DNA of 64,000 nucleotides from Prorocentrum cordatum (GCA_963575745.1 CAUYUJ010014599.1:326699-390698), one strand, 5' to 3'; positions 29,340-40,730 are shown, counted from the stretch's first letter. A program made the numbers and translations. Notes: generated from the sequence alone by a model not told the origin.

Positions 29340-29717
29340 TCAGGGGCAAGCTTGCTTCCGGAATCCAGTTTGGATGCTCCTGAGGCCCCGCAAACGGCCC
29401 CCGAGGGCCGAAATGTAGGAGAAAGCGCCGGCTGGAAAAAACATGTGACCGCGTCCATGATGTAGCGCTGCCGACTTGCGGCGGTCACGCAACCGTGTCG
29501 GCGGGCATGTTATGTGACCCCTCTCGGGAGCCCTCGGGGGGAGCCGTCGGGAGCCCCACATGGCTGGTGCAACCCCTTGCTGGCCCCGTGACCCGACGGG
29601 GCCCCGTGAATCCGCGCTGGCCAGGACCGCCTCTCCTATGCAGAGCCTTCGTGACGCGAACACGATGGGCGGCGCCACATCGACGGAGATCTGAGCACAT
29701 CTGCGCTGCGATCGGTC
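29340..29717. other. No recognised feature
   Basis: GC-rich unique sequence. A 147-codon plus-strand frame (29,495-29,938) crosses into the following repeat and element B, so it is unlikely to be a gene. Confidence 0.4.
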
Positions 29718-29768
29718 CAGGAAGAAGAAGAAGAAGAAAAAGAAGAAGAAGAAAAAGAAGAAGAAACA
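29718..29768 (+). repeat. (GAA)n microsatellite
   Basis: AAGAAGAAGAA with AAAAAG breaks, about 48 bp. Confidence 0.9.
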
Positions 29769-29773
29769 ACAAC

Positions 29774-29946
29774 GGCATAAACATGAGCTTGTGGCGCTCC
29801 GCGCGGATTTCTTGGATCTGCACCTGCACCGGACCCCCCTCCCTGGCGCGCGGAGCGCGCCAGGGGCGGCGCCGGAGGCGCCGCCAAAGGGGTCCCAGCG
29901 CGGATCCAAGAAATCCGCGCGGAGCGCCGAAAGTTTAAATTTACTG
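29774..29946. mobile_element. Foldback family B, copy 4
   Basis: GGCATAAACATGAG outside, GGCGCTCCGCGCGGATTTCT against AGAAATCCGCGCGGAGCGCC inside. The inner arms match over about 28 bp. Core GGCGCGCGGAGCGCGCCAGG and GGCGCCGGAGGCGCC. Confidence 0.8.
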
Positions 29947-29963
29947 GCGTTTTGTCCATTTGA

Positions 29964-30122
29964 GATCTTCGACCCTCAGAGGTCTGGACCCCTTCCCGGG
30001 GACAAAGATTTTCATCCCGAGTCGTTTTATGACAGCCCCGAGGCCCGGTAGAAGGGCCCCAAGAGGCCGAAACTTGGAAAAAACGCTCGCCGTGATGTCT
30101 TCCTTACTCGAAGGAGCCTGGG
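29964..30122 (-). mobile_element. TIR family A element (reversed, ends worn)
   Basis: TTCGACCCTCAGAGGTCTGG, TTTTCATCCCGAGTCGTTTT, CTCGAAGGAGCCTGGG. Confidence 0.6.
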
Positions 30123-30317
30123 CGCGCGCGGAGCAGCGCCCGCTGGCAGAGGCGCCCGGGGCCCAGGCGCGCAACCTCCGCCGCCCCGCCGGGCTCGATG
30201 CCGGTGAGCGTCGCGCAGGCCCATAGCCGCCGTGCCGCCGCCGCGGCGGCGGCGGCTGGGCGGACAGCCGAGGGGCCCCACAGGGCGCAGTGGATTGGTA
30301 CCATACCATGCAGGGCC

Positions 30318-30637
30318 CTCCTCCTCCTCCTGCTCCTCCTCCTCCTCCTGCTCCTCCTCCTCCTCCTCCTGCTGCTCCTCCTCCTCCTCCTCCTCCTCCT
30401 CCTCCTCCTCCTACTCCCTCCTCCCTCCTCTCTCCTCCCTCCTCCCTCCTCCGACCTCTCCTTCCTTCTCCTCCACCACCTCCTCCTCCTTCTCCTCCAC
30501 CACCTCCTCCACCACCTCCTCCTCCTCCTCCTCCTCCTCCTCCTCCTCCTCCTCCTCCTCCTCCTCCTCCTCCTCCTCCTCCTCCTCCTCATCCTCCGTC
30601 CTCCGTCCTCCTTCCTCCTTCCTCCTTCTTCCTTCCG
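30318..30637 (+). repeat. (TCC)n microsatellite, about 310 bp
   Basis: TCC with TGC, ACC and TTC variants. An element with fold-back ends follows and TCC-like sequence resumes beyond it. Confidence 0.9.
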
Positions 30638-30805
30638 GACCAGAAAACCGACGACACCACCCCACATGCGGCCCCAGGGTGCTTAGCGTAATTATACCAG
30701 CTGGCGTTGGCTTTTGCGTGGTACACGCTGGGGCGGCCGATGGGCTGTAGCGCAAAATGAAGGCCGTAGGTGGGGTGGTGTCGTTTGTTTGCTGGTCGGC
30801 CTTCC
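30638..30805. mobile_element. Foldback element (single copy) in TCC-rich DNA
   Basis: GGACCAGAAAACCGACGACA, CCACCCCACATGCGGCC on the left. GGCCGTAGGTGGGGTGGTGT, CGTTTGTTTGCTGGTC on the right. Arms about 40 bp. An inner pair CCAGCTGGCG / ACACGCTGG also exists. Confidence 0.65.
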
Positions 30806-30852
30806 CCTTTGATCCTCCTCCTCCGTGGCACTATTACGATGGATCGTTTCCC

Positions 30853-30960
30853 GGTGGAGATCCTTGGCGCGCGGAGCGCGCCAAAGGAGCGGCGCCACAG
30901 GCGTCGTCAGAGGGCCCCAGCGCGAATCTGGCAGAGATCCGTGCGGAATTGCGAGAATAT
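30853..30960. mobile_element. Foldback family B, partial copy 5
   Basis: TTGGCGCGCGGAGCGCGCCA core followed by one arm (AGAGATCCGTGCGGAATTGC). The left arm is missing. Confidence 0.55.
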
Positions 30961-31149
30961 GCACTCATCGGTCGGAAGAAATAGGTGGAACCATGAAGTA
31001 GGAAGGCGTTGGAAGTACATTGGTTTCCGCCCGCCCTTGAAGAGGAGGGAAGAGGGAAAACCACTCGAGTCTTGAAGCAGGAAGGCGGCCAAAGTAGATT
31101 AAGAACTGGGAATCCAAAAGTGCCTACTTCCAACGACCGATTGGTACTC

Positions 31150-31335
31150 CCCGCGACGTCATTCTTTTTTGTTTTAAAAGACGTCGACCCCAAGAGGTCT
31201 CGACTTATTCCCTGGGACCGGCTTGTCGTCCCGAGCTGTTTGTTGACGGCCCCGAGGCCCGGGAAGGAACCCCAGAGGCCGAAGATGGCGAAAAACCTCC
31301 CGTCAGGATCTTGTCATTACTCGAGGGGGTCTGGG
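31150..31335 (-). mobile_element. TIR family A element (reversed) abutting (TCC)n
   Basis: CCCGCGACGTCATTCTTTTT at the left, CTCGAGGGGGTCTGGG at the right, then TCCTCCTCC without a gap. Confidence 0.75.
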
Positions 31336-31452
31336 TCCTCCTCCTCCTCCTCCTCCTCCTCCTCCTCCTCCTCCTCCCTTCTCCTCCTCCTCCTCCTCAT
31401 CTTCCTCCTCCTCCTCCTCCTCCTCCTCCTCCTCCTCCTCCTCCTCCTCCCC
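31336..31452 (+). repeat. (TCC)n microsatellite
   Basis: Begins directly at the end of a family A element. About 115 bp. Confidence 0.9.
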
Positions 31453-31589
31453 ATGCCGATGGCTACCGCAACCCTTGGGGCGGAGGTTGTGCAGGACGCA
31501 TGGGGCGCCGGTAAGGGTGTGCAATCCGCGCGCACCCGACGAGCACCTGCACAACCGCCCCAAGAGTCAGGGAGCCTGGGCGACACCAG

Positions 31590-32735
31590 CAAAGTCGATC
31601 GAGGCATTCGCCTCCAGGACACAATCTGGCGAAGAGGCCCGCGGTCCTGAGTGCTTGTCGCCCCGTAGCGCCTGCGTCACCGTAGGACACATCCTGGCGG
31701 CAGTGCCAGCGGCCCCGAGCGCATGTCGTTCCGCAGCGCCTCATGTTACTTCACACGCGGGCGCAAGAGGTAGATATCTCCAGGACGCAGTCTGGCGGCA
31801 AGGCCAGCGGTCCTGTAATCGTTTGAAGCGTTTGCTTCCAGGACACGGTCTGGCGGCAAGGCCAGCGGTCTTGAGCGCACGTCGTTCCGCACTGCCTGTA
31901 TCCCCACACGCCTGCAAAAGAGGCAGGCACCTCCAGGACACAGTCTGGCGGCAAGGCCAGCCAGTTACGAGCTTGTGCGTTCCGTGCGCCTTCATGACCT
32001 TGACCCTCCCTCATGGCCAAACCCCAGCACTCCAGCACTCCCATGATATCCTGCATACCCAGTACCGGGTTCACCATGGCACGGCCTCAATGTACCCCAC
32101 ACGCCTGCAGAAGAGGTAGATACCTCCAGGACACAGTCTGGCGGCAAGGCCAGCGGTCCTGGGTGCTTGTCGCCCCGTAGCGCCTGCGTCACCATGGCAC
32201 GGCCTCGCTGTATTCCACAAGCGGTCCTGTAGTCGATTGAGGCATCCGCCTCCAGGACACAGTCTGGCGGCAAGGCCAGCGGTCCTGACTGCTTGTCGCC
32301 CCGTAGCGCCTGCGCCACCGTGGCGCGGCCACGCTGTATTCCACACGCCTGCGAAACAGGTGGATAAATACCTCCAGGACGTCGTATGGCGGCAAGGCCA
32401 GCGGTCCTGTAGTCGACTGAGGCATCCGCTTCTCGGACACAGCCTGGCTGAGTGCATGTCAGTCTGTAGCGCCTGCATCACCATGGCACGCCTTCGCTAT
32501 ACCCCAAAAGCCTGCGCAAAAGGTAGATACCTCCAGGACATGTGCTGGCGGCAAGGCCAGCGGTCCTGCAGTCGATCGAGGCATCCGCCTCCAGGACAAA
32601 GTCTGGCGGCAAGGCCAGCCGTTCTGAGTGTATGTCGTTCCGTACCGCCTGTGTCCCCATGGCACGGCCACGCTGCACCCCACACGCCGGCAAAAGAGGC
32701 AGGCACCTCCAGGACACAGTATGGCGGCAAGGCCA
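31590..32735. repeat. 59-bp satellite in 3x59 higher-order form, block 1
   Basis: Core CAGTCTGGCGGCAAGGCCAG recurs at alternating distances near 59 and 118 bp (for example 31,792, 31,850, 31,944, 32,267, 32,388, 32,548, 32,605, 32,723). The longer spacer carries CGTAGCGCCTGCGTCACCAT and CACACGCCTGCGAAAGAGGT. Minus-strand frames through it are long but repeat the same words in all phases, so I do not call them genes. Confidence 0.85.
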
Positions 32736-33150
32736 ACCATCCACGAACCCGTGCGCTACATGCCCCTTTTCGCTCGCATGGTGCCGTGTGCCACAGCCCC
32801 TTAGTGTGCCTGGTCGCTCTCATGTTAAAAATGTTTACCACTCCCATCGTTCAGGCACCTGCTGTAGACCTCGCCTTCCGCGTGTCCCCCAACCCGTGGC
32901 GTCTGCCGCCCCCTCCCCCTCCCCGTTTGTCCTTCTCCACTCCCTCTCCCTCGCGCCGGCCCCCCCTCCCCCGTCCCCGTCCCCCTCCCCCTACGCTCAG
33001 TCATTCGCCCACGAGTGCAGCGGGTCTGCCCTCTGCCATATAGGACAGGTGCCCCTTCTGATGGTCTGTCGCCCACCCGCCTCCTTCGACCTTGACCCCC
33101 TCACGGACATGCCCCAGCACTCCCATGCTAGTATCCTGCACATCCAGTTC
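32736..33150 (+). repeat. Array flank, copy 1
   Basis: CACGAACCCGTGCGCTACAT, GTGTGCCTGGTCGCTC, GACCTCGCCTTCCGCGTGTC, a C-rich stretch and AGTGCAGCGGGTCTGCC. The same order follows block 2 at 34,237-34,680, where the C-rich stretch has become a TCC tract. Confidence 0.7.
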
Positions 33151-34236
33151 CTGGTTCATCATGGCACGGCCTCGCTGTACCCCACACGCCTGCGAAAGAG
33201 GCATATACCTTCAGGACACAATCTGGCGGCAAGGCCAGCGGTCCCCTAGTCGAACGAGGCAACTGCCTCCAGGGCACAAGCGGGCAGCAATGCCGGCGGT
33301 CCTGTGTGCATGTCGTGCCCTATTGCCTGCGTCACCATGGCACGGCCTCGATGTACCCCACACGCCTGCGAAAGACTTAGATACCTCCAGGACACAGTCT
33401 GGCGGCAAGCCCACTGGCCCTGTAGCCGATCGAAGCATCCGCCTCCAGGACGCAGTCTGGCGGCAAGGCCGGCGGTCCTGAGTGTATGTCGTACCGTAGC
33501 GCCTGTCTCACCATGGCACGGCCTCGCTGCATTCCACGCGATTGCGAAAGAGGTAGATACTTCCAGGACGCAGTCTGGCGGCAAGGCCAGCGGTCCTGTA
33601 GTCGATTGAAGCATCCACCTCCAGGACACAGTCTGGCGGCAAGGCCAGCGGTCCTGAGTGCATGTCGATCCATAGCGCTTGCGTCACCAAGGCACGCCTT
33701 CGCTATACCCCAGAAGCATGCACAAGAGGTATATGCCTCCAGGACACATTCCGGCGGCCAGGCCAGCGGTCCTGTAGTCGATCGAGGCATCCGCCTCCAG
33801 GACACAGTCTGGCGGCAAGGCCCGCGGTCCTGAGTGTCTGTCGCTCCGTACCGCTAATGTCACCATGGTGCAGTCCCGCTGTACCCCGCAGGCCTGCGCA
33901 AGAGGTTGATACATCCAGGACGCAGTCTGGCGGCAAGGCCCGCGGTCCTGAGTGTCTGTCGCTCCGTACCGCTAATGTCACCGTGGTGCAGTCCCGCCGC
34001 ACCCCGCAGGCCTGCGCAGGAGGTTGATACCTCCAGGACACTGTCTGGCGGCAAGGCCAGCGGTAGTGTGGTCGACCGAGGCCTTCGCCTCCGGGACACC
34101 AGTGTGGCCACGCCAGCGGCCCCGAGCGCATGCCGTTCCGAACCGCCTGTTCCACCATGGCGCGGCCTCGCGACACCCCACACACCTGCGAAAGGGGCAG
34201 GCACCTCCAGGACACAGTTTGGCGGCAAGGCCAGCC
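33151..34236. repeat. 59-bp satellite in 3x59 higher-order form, block 2
   Basis: TGGCGGCAAG core at about 33,223, 33,402, 33,461, 33,579, 33,636, 33,753, 33,811, 33,930, 34,048 and 34,225: steps of 57-59 and 117-119 bp. Six or so higher-order units of about 177 bp. Confidence 0.85.
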
Positions 34237-34680
34237 ATTTGCGAGGCCCCGAGCTACTTTCGCGTACCCGCTCGCCTTTTGCCACGGGTCGCGCCCGCTC
34301 GTGTGCTTGGCCGCTCCCGTGGTGAACCTGTCTGTTGCTCCCACCGGTCCGACATTTGCAGCGGGCCTCGCCTTCCACGCAGTCCCCACCCCATGGCGTC
34401 CACCGCCCCCTCCCCCTCCCCCTCTTCCTCGCGCCCGCCTCCCCCCATTCCTTCCCCGGTTTCCCCGGTCTCCTCCCTCCTCCTCCTCCTCCTCCTCCTC
34501 CCCCTCCTCCTCCTCCTCCTCCTCCTCCTCCTTTTCCTCCTCCTCCTCCTCCTCCTCCCCCTCCTCCTCCTCCTCCTCCTCCTCCTCCTTCTCCTCCTCC
34601 TCCTCCTCCTCCTCCTCCTCCTCCTCCTCCTCCTTCCCCTCCTTCCCCCCCCCCCACGGGCGCAGCGGCTCTGCCAACAC
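34237..34680 (+). repeat. Array flank, copy 2, with internal (TCC)n expansion
   Basis: CGTGTGCTTGGCCGCTCCCG, GGGCCTCGCCTTCCACGCAG, then TCC at 34,478-34,635, then CACGGGCGCAGCGGCTCTGC. Homologous to 32,736-33,045 except for the TCC expansion. Confidence 0.7.
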
Positions 34681-35590
34681 TCCTTGGTGCAGCGTCGCGT
34701 TTTGGTGCAGCTCTGCAGCAGGGGTCCTCGGTGAGAAGGGCTCCATGCCGACGGTGCCTCCAGGGGCCTCGCCCCGCGGAATCTGGAAGCCTTCGCAATC
34801 ACAGTCGCACTCTAGGACCAGCACGGACCCCAGATTTGGGGGATGTCAAGCCATCCTCGGGATCCGCGGCCCCGACTTCCCGCAGCTGGTCGGGATCAAG
34901 CACTGTTTGCGGCGGTCCTTTCATCCCACTGCCCCTCCGCTAGGAACCCCGCCGCCCACTCGGCACCTTACTTCCTCCTCCTTCTCCTCGCGTCGGCTCC
35001 TTCTTTCCATCTACCGACCCCGTACGTCAGGGTACGTCAGGTTAGCATGCGTCTATCCGCCCGCCATTCGCCGCTCGCCATTCGTCGCCCCCCCCCCCCT
35101 TTGCGTCTGCCGCCCTCGCACCTTCCACCGCCCCCCTCCCCTGCCATGCACTTGCTCTTTGGTAGCATCCCCGAGGCAAGCTGTGTCATGTCACGAGCAT
35201 TGAAAACCGAACTTCGTGACACAAACTTAGCGCCGTGAATCGGCGAACGAAGCATGCGCATTGAACATCTGTCGGCACCAATGGGCGGACAAATCGTGGC
35301 ACCCCTGGCAACCGCCAAGATACGATGCACTGTTTGGCACCACTTTCTCGTAAGACAAAATCACCCCTTGGCCCGTCCCTCCCTCTCGGCGTCATCCTAA
35401 TTACCCCATCCCTTCCCCTCCTCCCCCACCGAGCGCCTTGTCAAACCTGGACGCCGCCACGCACGCCCATGTATCTCGCACGCGGGAGTGCGACCAGGTA
35501 GGTGGACATAAAGGCCTTTCACACATCGTGCACACCCCCAGTCCCACTCCCAACCCCCTCCCACAACTAAGGTGATCTTTGCATCATGGT
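34681..35590. other. No recognised feature
   Basis: Unique sequence. A frame on each strand exceeds 100 codons but has no domain and no repeat relatives. A spliced exon cannot be excluded. Confidence 0.4.
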
Positions 35591-35945
35591 CAAGCCGCAC
35601 TACACCAACCTGTCCGCAAGCTCCCCCCACACACAAGATCCTCCTCCACCGTGCATCTTCGGACCCTTAGTGGTTGGGTGCGCCCCCGCACTGCCGAAGG
35701 GCTGTGGTAGCAAGGATGGTGCCAACGAGCTCACGCGGCCTTGGCAGGTACCAAGAGATGCATTTCCGCACTGGAGCCGCAGTGCCTTGGCCACGGTGCC
35801 TGGGCCATCACGACTCGTCGGCACAACCCATGCGGTATGGACCCCAGGCCATGCCCTACATCGGGCCACCGTGCCCTTCAGGGTGGTGCCCCAGGCAACT
35901 GGGCCCACCAACGGGGTTCAGGCGCCCCTAAGCCATGAGCACCAA
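35591..35945. other. Unique sequence, possible but unsupported coding region
   Basis: Low-repeat stretch with a 103-codon minus-strand frame (35,911-35,600) and a 272-codon plus-strand frame that runs on through TCC and ATT tracts. No motif recognised. Confidence 0.3.
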
Positions 35946-35946
35946 A

Positions 35947-36012
35947 CTCCTCCTCCTCCTCCTCCTCCTCCTCCGCCTCCTCCTCCTCCTCCTCCTCCTC
36001 CTCCTCCTCCCC
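35947..36012 (+). repeat. (TCC)n microsatellite
   Basis: About 22 triplets. Confidence 0.9.
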
Positions 36013-36186
36013 AGGCCCATGCAGGGGGCCTGGGAACATGCATTCCCCGTGGCAGGGCTGGGGCTGCGGTGAGATCTGCAGAAGCCGAGAGCTCCCGGGA
36101 ACTGCCGCGCAGAGACCCCGCACATAGAGCGCTGTGTTTCTTAACCAAAGACATTGTTTTATTATTCTGCGTTTCGGAATTGGGCT

Positions 36187-36763
36187 TAGGTCGGGCGTGT
36201 CCCCCTACAGGCGGATGTTGGATGACAAATAACGCACATACTCAACAGATGCTCAAGACTTGCCAAAAACAAGAGTCGAAGAATGGTCCCAAATTTCTGT
36301 TGTTATTATTATTAGTATTATTAATATTATTATTTTTATTATTAGTATTAGTATTAGTATTAATATTATTAGTATTATTATTATTCAAAACATCCCCGTT
36401 ATGAGAATGAATTCGTATTGGCTAACATTGACATGTGTGGGCGCTGTGGTGAGAAGTGGTATGGGAGTGATTCTTCCTTGTGGTTTCACACGGGGAGAGA
36501 TTCAGAGTTGCCTGGAAGTGACGGGGGGTGATTTCTCCCTCGTGAATTTACGGGGGAGAGATTTTATCCTGAATTGGTTATATACTATTAAAGTTACCAG
36601 GGAGAACCCCGGAAATCTCTCCCGCCAAGCCAGGCCGAAGACTGCCGTGCTAAGAGTCTACGGGGGGAAGGGGGGCCACTCGAAGACGCCCTAGTCGTCA
36701 GTGCCCAAGATGATTTCGTAACGGGTAAGTATTCTTTCTGTAGAGGGACAGGCCCGACTTCAC
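36187..36763 (+). mobile_element. TIR family L element, long copy
   Basis: Left CTTAGGTCGGGCGTGTCCCC (then CTACAGGCGGAT), right TCTGTAGAGGGACAGGCCCG (then ACTT). About 577 bp, against 148-165 bp for the other complete copies. The interior holds an (ATT)n/(AGT)n microsatellite at 36,298-36,387 and unique AT-rich DNA with repeated GGGGGAGAGATT-like words. No transposase. Confidence 0.6.
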
Positions 36764-36769
36764 ACTGGG

Positions 36770-36975
36770 CGGAAGGGAGGCGGGTGGGGAGAGGGGGGTC
36801 TGGCTCCCGACCTCAGCTTAGCGCGGCTGCTTGGAACACTGCGTCCTCTGGGGGAGAAGCTCCGCCTGCTCGACACGGGCCCCCCAAACAGCCAAGATCT
36901 ACTCCATGGAGGGGGAAGAGGGGGGGTGCGAGGGCCCGCGCCGATCAACAGAACAACGAATACGAAAACGATACC
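36770..36975 (+). repeat. Dispersed repeat H, copy 2
   Basis: GGCGGAAGGGAGGCGGG, GACCTCAGCTTAGCGCGGCT, GATCAACAGAACAACGAATA. Confidence 0.6.
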
Positions 36976-37128
36976 CCCCGAAGTCTCGACCCATTCCCCG
37001 GGACGGGCGTTTCATCCAGAGTCGTTATTTGACGGTCCCGAGGCCCAGCATAAAGGGCCCCCAGGGGCCGAAACTCGTGAAACAGAAAAACCGTCGCGAT
37101 TCTTTCGTTGCTCGAAGGGGGTTTGGGG
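36976..37128 (-). mobile_element. TIR family A element (reversed)
   Basis: CCCCGAAGTCTCGACCCATT, GACGGTCCCGAGGCCCAGCA, CTCGAAGGGGGTTTGGG. Confidence 0.65.
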
Positions 37129-37194
37129 GCCCGCGCCGATCGGCAAACACACTGCAAAAAAAACAGCGCGCATTCCGCGGCAGCCAGGCCCCCG

Positions 37195-37346
37195 CGGGGC
37201 ACACATATATGTGCATATGTATATATATACACACAAGACTGCATTGGCACTGCGCGCCATGCACCTTGGCCCTTTGGATTTCGCGCGCTAGCGGAGTGCG
37301 AGCGTGCGTACATGCGCACACACATGCTTCTATGCATGCATCGCGC

Positions 37347-37379
<33 letters not shown>

Positions 37380-38345
37380 CACGCACGTTTGTATGGATAT
37401 GTACATGTATATGCAAATGGCCAGTGTAACTATGTGTGGGCATACATGTGCGTCTATCAGGCGGTAGTGGCCTGACCCGTTGCTCGTATCATCGCGCCAC
37501 TAGAAGGCGCGAGGGTCTCAGGCAAACGTGGTCGGACTACCGTGGGACAGCGAGTCGCCGAGGTCAGCGTTGCGAGGACGCCCCGGGTGAAAATGGCCTG
37601 AACACCTCCGCTCAGGGGAGGGCATATCCGAAGTCAGCCGCGCGAGGAAGTTTCAAGCGAGGAGTGGTCTGAACACCTCTGCGGAGGGCATCCTTGAACT
37701 TAGAGTTGCGAGACGTCGCACGCGAAAGTGGCCGAACCACCATGGTGCAAGGCACCTCCGAAGTGAGACTTGCGAGAGCGTCTCGGGCGGCAGTGGCTGG
37801 AACACCTCAACTGAGGGCGTCTCGGGCCTCAGAGCTGCAACGATGTCCCAAGCGAAAACGGCGGGGCCGATGCGAAGCAAGGCGCTTCTGAGGTCGGAGT
37901 TGCGACCATATCTCTGGCGAAGTTGATTAGACTACTTTCAGTTATCTCTTCCTCCTCCTCCCCCTTTTTTCCTTTCCTCCTCCTCCCCCTCCTCCCCCAT
38001 CCTCCTCCCCCTGTTGCTCCTCCTCTTCCTCCCCCCCTCTCCGCTTCTTGTCTGGTCCATTCTCCCCATCCCTGGCGGCGCGGCGCGGCGCCGCTCGGCC
38101 TCTCCGCGAGTCAAGTGGAGCAGGAGGAGGAGGAGGAGGAGGAGGAAGAGGAGGAAGACGTTGCAAGTGTTCGCGCGGCCATGAGTCCCCAGGGAGTGTT
38201 CCCCCAGGAAGTACGCTGAAACCGAAGGTTCCCGACGGCCTGATCCCCGAAATGTCACAAAAACCCTGTTTCCCAACAGCGCGTCCGGATGAGATGGCGT
38301 CGCGGCCCCGACGGTTTGCATTGAGTGTTGCGGGAAGCTCAGTCG
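37195..38345 (+). repeat. Large inverted repeat, left arm (1.15 kb)
   Basis: Runs from TA/CA-rich DNA and a P-element fragment, through a region of about 70-bp repeats (37,485-37,925), a TCC tract, GAACCTTCGG/ACCGAAGGTTCCCGACGG and GTTTGCATTGAGTGTTGCGG. Each landmark recurs in reverse order at 39,578-40,730. Arm lengths agree to within a few bases. Confidence 0.9.
37485..37925. repeat. About 70-bp degenerate tandem repeat
   Basis: Units of the form GAGGTCAGnGTTGCGAGGAC, CGAAAnTGGnCnGAACACCT, CCGCTGAGGGCATCnC, about six in number. A mirrored set lies in the other arm (39,995-40,435). Confidence 0.7.
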
Positions 38346-39577
38346 AGGCGGGAGGAGGAACATGAAGAGGATGAGGAGAAGGAGGAGGAGGAGGAAGAGG
38401 GGGAGGATGAAGAGGAGGAAGAGGATGAAGAGGGCAGATTACGTGGATATCTGGGGTAGAGCCGAAGTGTCGCGGAATAATTCCGCAGCAGAGACTTGGG
38501 AGAGTGAGGAGAGCTGCTTCTGCTAGACCTTTGGCGGGGCGGAACGTGAAACACCACGGGGAATTAGGAGAAGGAGGAGGAGGAGGTAGAGGAGGGAGAG
38601 AATGAGGAAGAGGAGGAGGCTCAGGAGGAACTCTTGGGCCCTTTGGTGGTTTGAACGGAAAATGGCCTCGCTGCGCCATTGGATGCGACAACGACGACGA
38701 CGAAGAAGGCGACGACAAAGAGAAGGGATAATGAGAGGGGGGGGCCGCTGTGTTGGGATCTCGTGGTGCGCCTCTCGGGGCCCTCTGGGAGGCAGTTTTG
38801 AAGCGTCTTGGGGGCGTTTTGGGGTTATTGCGATCTTTGTGGGGCCTCTTGGGGGCCTCTTGGAGGCTCCTTGGTGCCTCTTGGGAGCCTCTTGGGGCCT
38901 CATGGGGCTTTTTCCGGGCCTCGTGGGGCCCTCTCGCGGCGGAGAATTTAGTTTTTGAACTTTTGGGCGCCCTCTTGGGGCCGTCTTGGTGCTCTCTTGG
39001 GCCGTCTTGAGCGCCTCTTGGGCGGTCTCGGAACCCTCCTGGACCGTGTGGGAGCCTTCTTGGGGGCCTCTTGGGCAATACTGGGGCGATCTAGGGAGCC
39101 TTTTGGGCCACTGTGGAGCGTCGGGAAGCGGGAGAAGCGAGAAGGCCAAAAACATCGACAAACACACAGGAACATCAACAATTGTAGCCTCTCGGGGCTC
39201 TCTTGGGAAGCCTCTTGGGGATCTCTGGGGGCGTCTTGGACGCGTCTTGGGCAGTCTTGGGCCCAGATTGGGCGTCTTGGGCCGATCTTTGGGTGTCTCG
39301 GGGCCCTCTTTGGCCGTCGAGGTTTTTTTTTTTCGCGTCGCACTCGCAGGACAGACACGAAGCGCTCTGCAGGAGAGCCCCAAAGGCTCGGGGATGCCGA
39401 AATTCGTGGTTTTTCTTTTTTTTGGGGGGGGGCACCGTGTGCCGCTTTTCCGGGGTCCCCGGCCCTGTAAAAAGATATAATTCGGAATATTCCTATTTAT
39501 ATATTCTCACAGGGCCGGGGACCTCGGAAAAGCGGCACGCGGTGCCCCCCCCCCCCCCCCTCCAAAACGAACTTCGG
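38346..39577. repeat. Spacer of the large inverted repeat
   Basis: Contains GGA tracts (38,350-38,445 and 38,570-38,635), a Q-type minisatellite (38,760-39,320) and a foldback at 39,424-39,556. No gene is recognised. The 38,450-38,560 stretch is unique. Confidence 0.6.
39424..39556. mobile_element. Foldback element (single copy)
   Basis: GGCACCGTGTGCCGCTTTTC, CCCCGGCCCTGT against ACAGGGCCGGGG, CGGAAAAGCGGCACGCGGTG. Arms about 45 bp with three or so mismatches, loop about 40 bp and AT-rich. Confidence 0.75.
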
Positions 39578-40730
39578 CCCGACTGAGTTTCTCGCAACAC
39601 TCAATACAAACCGTCGGGGCCACGACGCCATCTCATCCGGACGCGCTGTTGGGAACCAAGGTGTTTGTGACATTTCGGAGATCAGGCCGTCGGGAACCTT
39701 CGGTTTCAGCATGCATCCTGGGGAAACACTCCCTGGGGACTCACGGCCGCGCGAACACTTGCAACGTCCTCCTCCTCTTCCTCCCCCTCCTCCTCCGCTG
39801 GACTCGCAGAGAGGCCGAGCGGCGCCGCGCCGCGCCGCCAGGGATGGGGAGAATGGACAAAAAAAGAAGCGGAGAGGGGGGAGAGGAAGAGGAGGAGGAA
39901 CAGGAGAAGGGGAGGAGGAGGGGGAGGAGGGGGAGGAGGAGGAAAGGAAAAGGGGAAGGAGGAAGAAGAGATAACGGAAAATAGTCGAATCAACTTCGCC
40001 GGAGATACGCTCGCAACTCCGACCTCAGAAGCGCCTTGCTTCGCATCGGTCCCGCCGTTTTCGCTTGAGACATCATCGCAGCTCTGGGGCCCGAGACACT
40101 CTCAGTTGAGGTGTTCCAGCCACTGTCGCCTGAGACACTCTCGCAAGTCTCACTTCGGAGGTGCCTTGCACCATGGTGGTTCGGACACTTTCGCGTGCGA
40201 CTTCTCGCAACCCTAAGTTCAAGGATGCCCTGAGCAGAGGTGTTCAGACCACTCCTCGCTTGAAACTTCCTCGCACGGTTGATTTCGGATATGCCCTCCC
40301 CTGAGCGGAGGTGTTCAGGTCATTTTCACCCGGGACGTCCTTTCAACACTGACTTCGGCGACGCACTGTCCCATGGTAGTCTGGCCACGTTTGCCTGAGA
40401 CCCTCGCGCCTTTTAGTGGCGCGATGATACGAGCAACTGGTCAGGCCACTACCGCCTGGTATACGCATGTGTATGCGCGCACATGGTTACACTGACCATT
40501 TGCATATACATGTACATATCCATACAAACGTATATATATGTATATATGTGTACATATATACATATATATATATATGTACATATGTACTATGCATTCATAG
40601 ACGCACGTGTGTGCGCATGTACGCACGCTCGTACTCCGCTTGCGTGCGAAATCCAAAGGACCAAGGTGCATGGCGCGCAGCGCCAATGCATATATGTATA
40701 TATATGTGTGTTTATATATATATCCCTCTT
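39578..40730 (-). repeat. Large inverted repeat, right arm (1.15 kb)
   Basis: Reverse complement of 37,195-38,345 at high identity by eye. Differences are mainly in microsatellite lengths. Confidence 0.9.

Noticed and set aside
31590-34235. CRISPR-like array (regular short repeats with variable spacers)
   Set aside because: The spacers are themselves repeated, repeats vary, and the genome is eukaryotic; it is a higher-order satellite.
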